A DNA stretch of 16,388 bases from the NCBI GenBank assembly GCA_001804165.1, contig MHFL01000053.1, forward strand, positions 1 through 16,388. Reading direction: 5' to 3'. Source of the stretch: Omnitrophica bacterium RIFCSPLOWO2_01_FULL_45_10 (GTDB lineage Bacteria; Omnitrophota; Gorgyraeia; 2-01-FULL-45-10). The stretch's first letter is position 1; every line of letters begins with the position of its first letter. A program made the translations under genes and the position numbers. Below, piece by piece: positions 15,750-16,388 of this stretch. The notes under the pieces are model-generated. The model saw only the letters and a program-made list of their open reading frames with translations, had not been told where the DNA came from and did not search any database.

Positions 15750-16388
15750 ATGATAGAGAATTCTTGTTCAAATAGAGAAGAGACCTTTCACGATAATCTG
15801 GCAGTCGCGATAAATGCCGATGAGGTTATGGTTGATGAGAACTTTGAGGCGTGCACAGCCCCTGAAAATCGGCTGATCTTAAAAAGAATAGGCGACATAA
15901 GGAATAAGAAGATACTGGAACTTGGCTGCGGATCCGGAGAGGCGTCGGTATATTTTGCTAAACACGGAGCCGATGTGAGCGCCGCGGATATTTCAGGCAT
16001 GATGCTTAAAATTGCGGAAAGGATAGCGGAAAGACACGGCGTTTTCTTAAATATAAAAAAGTCTGACTCTCAAAAACTTGACTTCCGCGACGGAATCTTT
16101 GATATAGTTTATGCCGCGAATCTTCTCCATCACGTCGATATCGATAAAACCCTGTCGGAGGTTCATAGGGTTTTAAAACCGGGAGGAATTTTTGCGTCAT
16201 GGGATCCCTTGGCCTATAATCCGGTTATTAATATTTACCGGAGCATCGCCAATGAGGTAAGGACAAAAGATGAGCACCCGCTCAAAATTAGCGATCTTAA
16301 AATATTTAGAAAATATTTTTCGCATATCGAAATAGACGCCGCATGGTTTTTTACACTCTTGCTCTTCGTAAAATATTACCTCATTGAT
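15750..16388 (+). CDS. Class I SAM-dependent methyltransferase, 3'-truncated
   Basis: An open frame of 213 codons runs from ATG 15750 to the right edge without a stop. It begins MIENSCSNREETF, has motif I ILELGCGSGEASVYFA (55-70), motif II SAADISGMML, a DGIFDIVYAANLLHHVD segment (motif IV and the His-His post-motif), and HRVLKPGGIFASWDP. This is a Methyltransf_11-type enzyme, as in many O- or C-methyltransferases of secondary and surface glycans. It is separated from the upstream gene by 75 nt holding the palindrome, so it may start a new transcription unit or be a looser member of the same one. No clear Shine-Dalgarno is visible (CCTAAAAAG before ATG). The C-terminal part lies outside the window. 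Confidence 0.85.
   Translation, partial: MIENSCSNREETFHDNLAVAINADEVMVDENFEACTAPENRLILKRIGDIRNKKILELGCGSGEASVYFAKHGADVSAADISGMMLKIAERIAERHGVFLNIKKSDSQKLDFRDGIFDIVYAANLLHHVDIDKTLSEVHRVLKPGGIFASWDPLAYNPVINIYRSIANEVRTKDEHPLKISDLKIFRKYFSHIEIDAAWFFTLLLFVKYYLID

Overview
The window is a gene-dense stretch in which every gene lies on the + strand: fifteen genes, with the first cut by the left edge and the last by the right edge. The products are almost all of cell-surface glycan assembly type: glycosyltransferases (GTs), SAM-dependent methyltransferases, two radical-SAM proteins and one short-chain dehydrogenase. G+C looks to be in the low-to-mid 40s percent by eye, with heavy use of ATA (Ile) and AGA/AGG (Arg). 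A WaaF/heptosyltransferase-like GT9 protein and a WaaE/KdtX-like GT2 protein point to a Gram-negative, LPS-like envelope. The overall look fits an uncultured diderm lineage such as Omnitrophota, but there is no marker gene here, so this assignment is inference only.

Layout. (a) 2-5325: a truncated GT-C membrane transferase, a GT4, a GT2-GT4 fusion protein and a WaaE-like GT2. (b) 5318-7898: a radical-SAM/twitch protein followed by two class I methyltransferases. (c) 7891-11925: a GT4, a GT9 heptosyltransferase-like protein and an ArnT/GT39-like membrane transferase. (d) 11933-14712: a second radical-SAM/twitch protein, an SDR oxidoreductase and a zinc-ribbon methyltransferase. (e) 14688-15674: a GtrB/DPM1-like polyprenyl-phosphate glycosyltransferase. 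A perfect 32-bp palindrome straddles its stop codon. After a 75-nt gap, a further methyltransferase starts at 15750 and runs off the window.

From gene 1 to the GtrB-like gene, neighbouring genes overlap by 1 to 38 nt (the largest is 47 nt if an alternative start is used), with one 7-nt gap. This suggests one long, translationally coupled transcript. No promoter or canonical terminator is visible inside it.

How the parts could work together (inference): cytoplasmic GT4, GT2 and GT9 enzymes build a lipid-linked or core-linked glycan. The GtrB-like protein charges polyprenyl phosphate with a sugar. The two GT-C proteins use such donors on the outer face of the membrane. The radical-SAM, SDR and methyltransferase genes look like a decoration branch that modifies sugars or the glycan. 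No flippase, polymerase, ABC exporter or nucleotide-sugar synthesis gene is present, so the locus probably extends beyond both edges.
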